Source of the DNA: an uncultured Clostridium sp.
Lineage (GTDB): Bacteria; Bacillota_A; Clostridia; TANB77; CAG-508
NCBI GenBank assembly: GCA_946491915.1
Contig: CAMLYR010000014.1
Location: forward strand, 1 to 23,303
DNA length: 23,303 nt
Direction: 5' to 3'
In this document: positions 23,105 through 23,303 of the stretch, one piece after another
How the letters are laid out: each line of letters begins with the position of its first letter
How positions within the stretch are numbered: position 1 is the first letter of the stretch
Notes under the pieces: model-generated
Told to the model about the DNA's origin: nothing
Database searches by the model: none
What the model saw: the letters and a program-made list of their open reading frames with translations, nothing else
Translations under genes and position numbers: made by a program

Positions 23105-23181
23105 TGGTGAGCCAGGAGGGATTCGAACCCCCGACCCTTGGCTTAGAAGGCCAATGCTCTATCCAACTGAGCTACTGACCC
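23105..23181 (-). tRNA. tRNA-Arg (anticodon UCU)
   Basis: 77 bases with the CCA encoded. On the minus strand the acceptor GGGTCAG pairs with CTGGCTC with two wobbles. The D arm begins AGCTCAGTTGG. The anticodon stem TTGGC/GCCAA holds loop CTTCTAA, with anticodon TCT at 23145-23147. The T arm GGGGG/CCCTC holds TTCGAAT. The discriminator is A. It reads AGA, the dominant Arg codon in every gene of this window. Confidence 0.97.
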
Positions 23182-23201
23182 ATGGCTAAATAACAATAAA
23201 T

Positions 23202-23230
23202 ATAATAGCACAAATGTGGACTTGTGTCAA
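23202..23230 (-). promoter_or_regulatory. Promoter of tRNA-Arg
   Basis: On the minus strand, TTGACA (23225-23230) and TATTAT (23202-23207) are separated by exactly 17 bases. The -10 ends 20 bases before the mature tRNA. The rest of 23231-23303 shows no gene. Confidence 0.88.
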
Positions 23231-23303
23231 CAATTTTAAGACAAAAAACAGGGAAATTTCATCGATTATTACAAAATTGTAATATTTCCAATAAATAGGA
23301 ATC

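Overview
The window is AT-rich DNA with Bacillota-type signals. Ribosome binding sites are AGGAGG-like, sigma-A promoters are TTGACA/TATAAT-like, and terminators are stem plus T-run. AGA dominates among arginine codons, and the window carries the cognate tRNA-Arg(UCU). Every gene I call ends in TAA or TAG, none in TGA. Gene families (YhfW-like FAD/Rieske protein, M18 aminopeptidase, DUF4173, DUF2975 with a YozG-like regulator, Fic/VbhA, YbaK) and Cna_B/MucBP surface repeats fit a host-associated low-GC Clostridia- or Bacilli-like bacterium. I cannot name the species.

Left part (1-13774): the 3' portion of one giant surface-protein gene, at least 4590 residues and open at the left edge. It consists of an adhesin-like N-terminal region, SpaA-type domains, two blocks of about 69-residue propeller-like repeats (14 and 6 units), MucBP repeats, six Cna_B repeats in an alternating A/B pattern, ten more MucBP repeats, a DUF11-like domain, one transmembrane helix and a Lys-rich tail. 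No LPXTG motif is present in this part. The most interesting reading is that both propeller blocks sit inside a SpaA domain, just before the last strand that carries the isopeptide Asn. If so, each propeller is a loop closed by a covalent Lys-Asn bond.

Middle (13775-17700): a cluster of hairpin terminators and a 12-bp tandem repeat; a leftward FAD oxidoreductase fused to a Rieske domain; a 216-bp imperfect palindrome with perfect 38-bp arms (MITE-like) holding a mini-ORF with a consensus Shine-Dalgarno; a structured leader; and a rightward M18 aminopeptidase followed by 32-bp repeats and a bidirectional terminator.

Right part (17700-23303): a leftward XRE regulator divergent from a small unknown gene, with a perfect 12-3-12 operator-like palindrome between them. 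Next is a four-gene operon from a sigma-A promoter (DUF4173 membrane protein, DUF2975 membrane protein, YozG-like regulator, pentapeptide-repeat protein). It is followed by a VbhA-like antitoxin/Fic toxin pair with its own extended -10 promoter, a YbaK-type deacylase, and tRNA-Arg(UCU) on the minus strand with a strong promoter.
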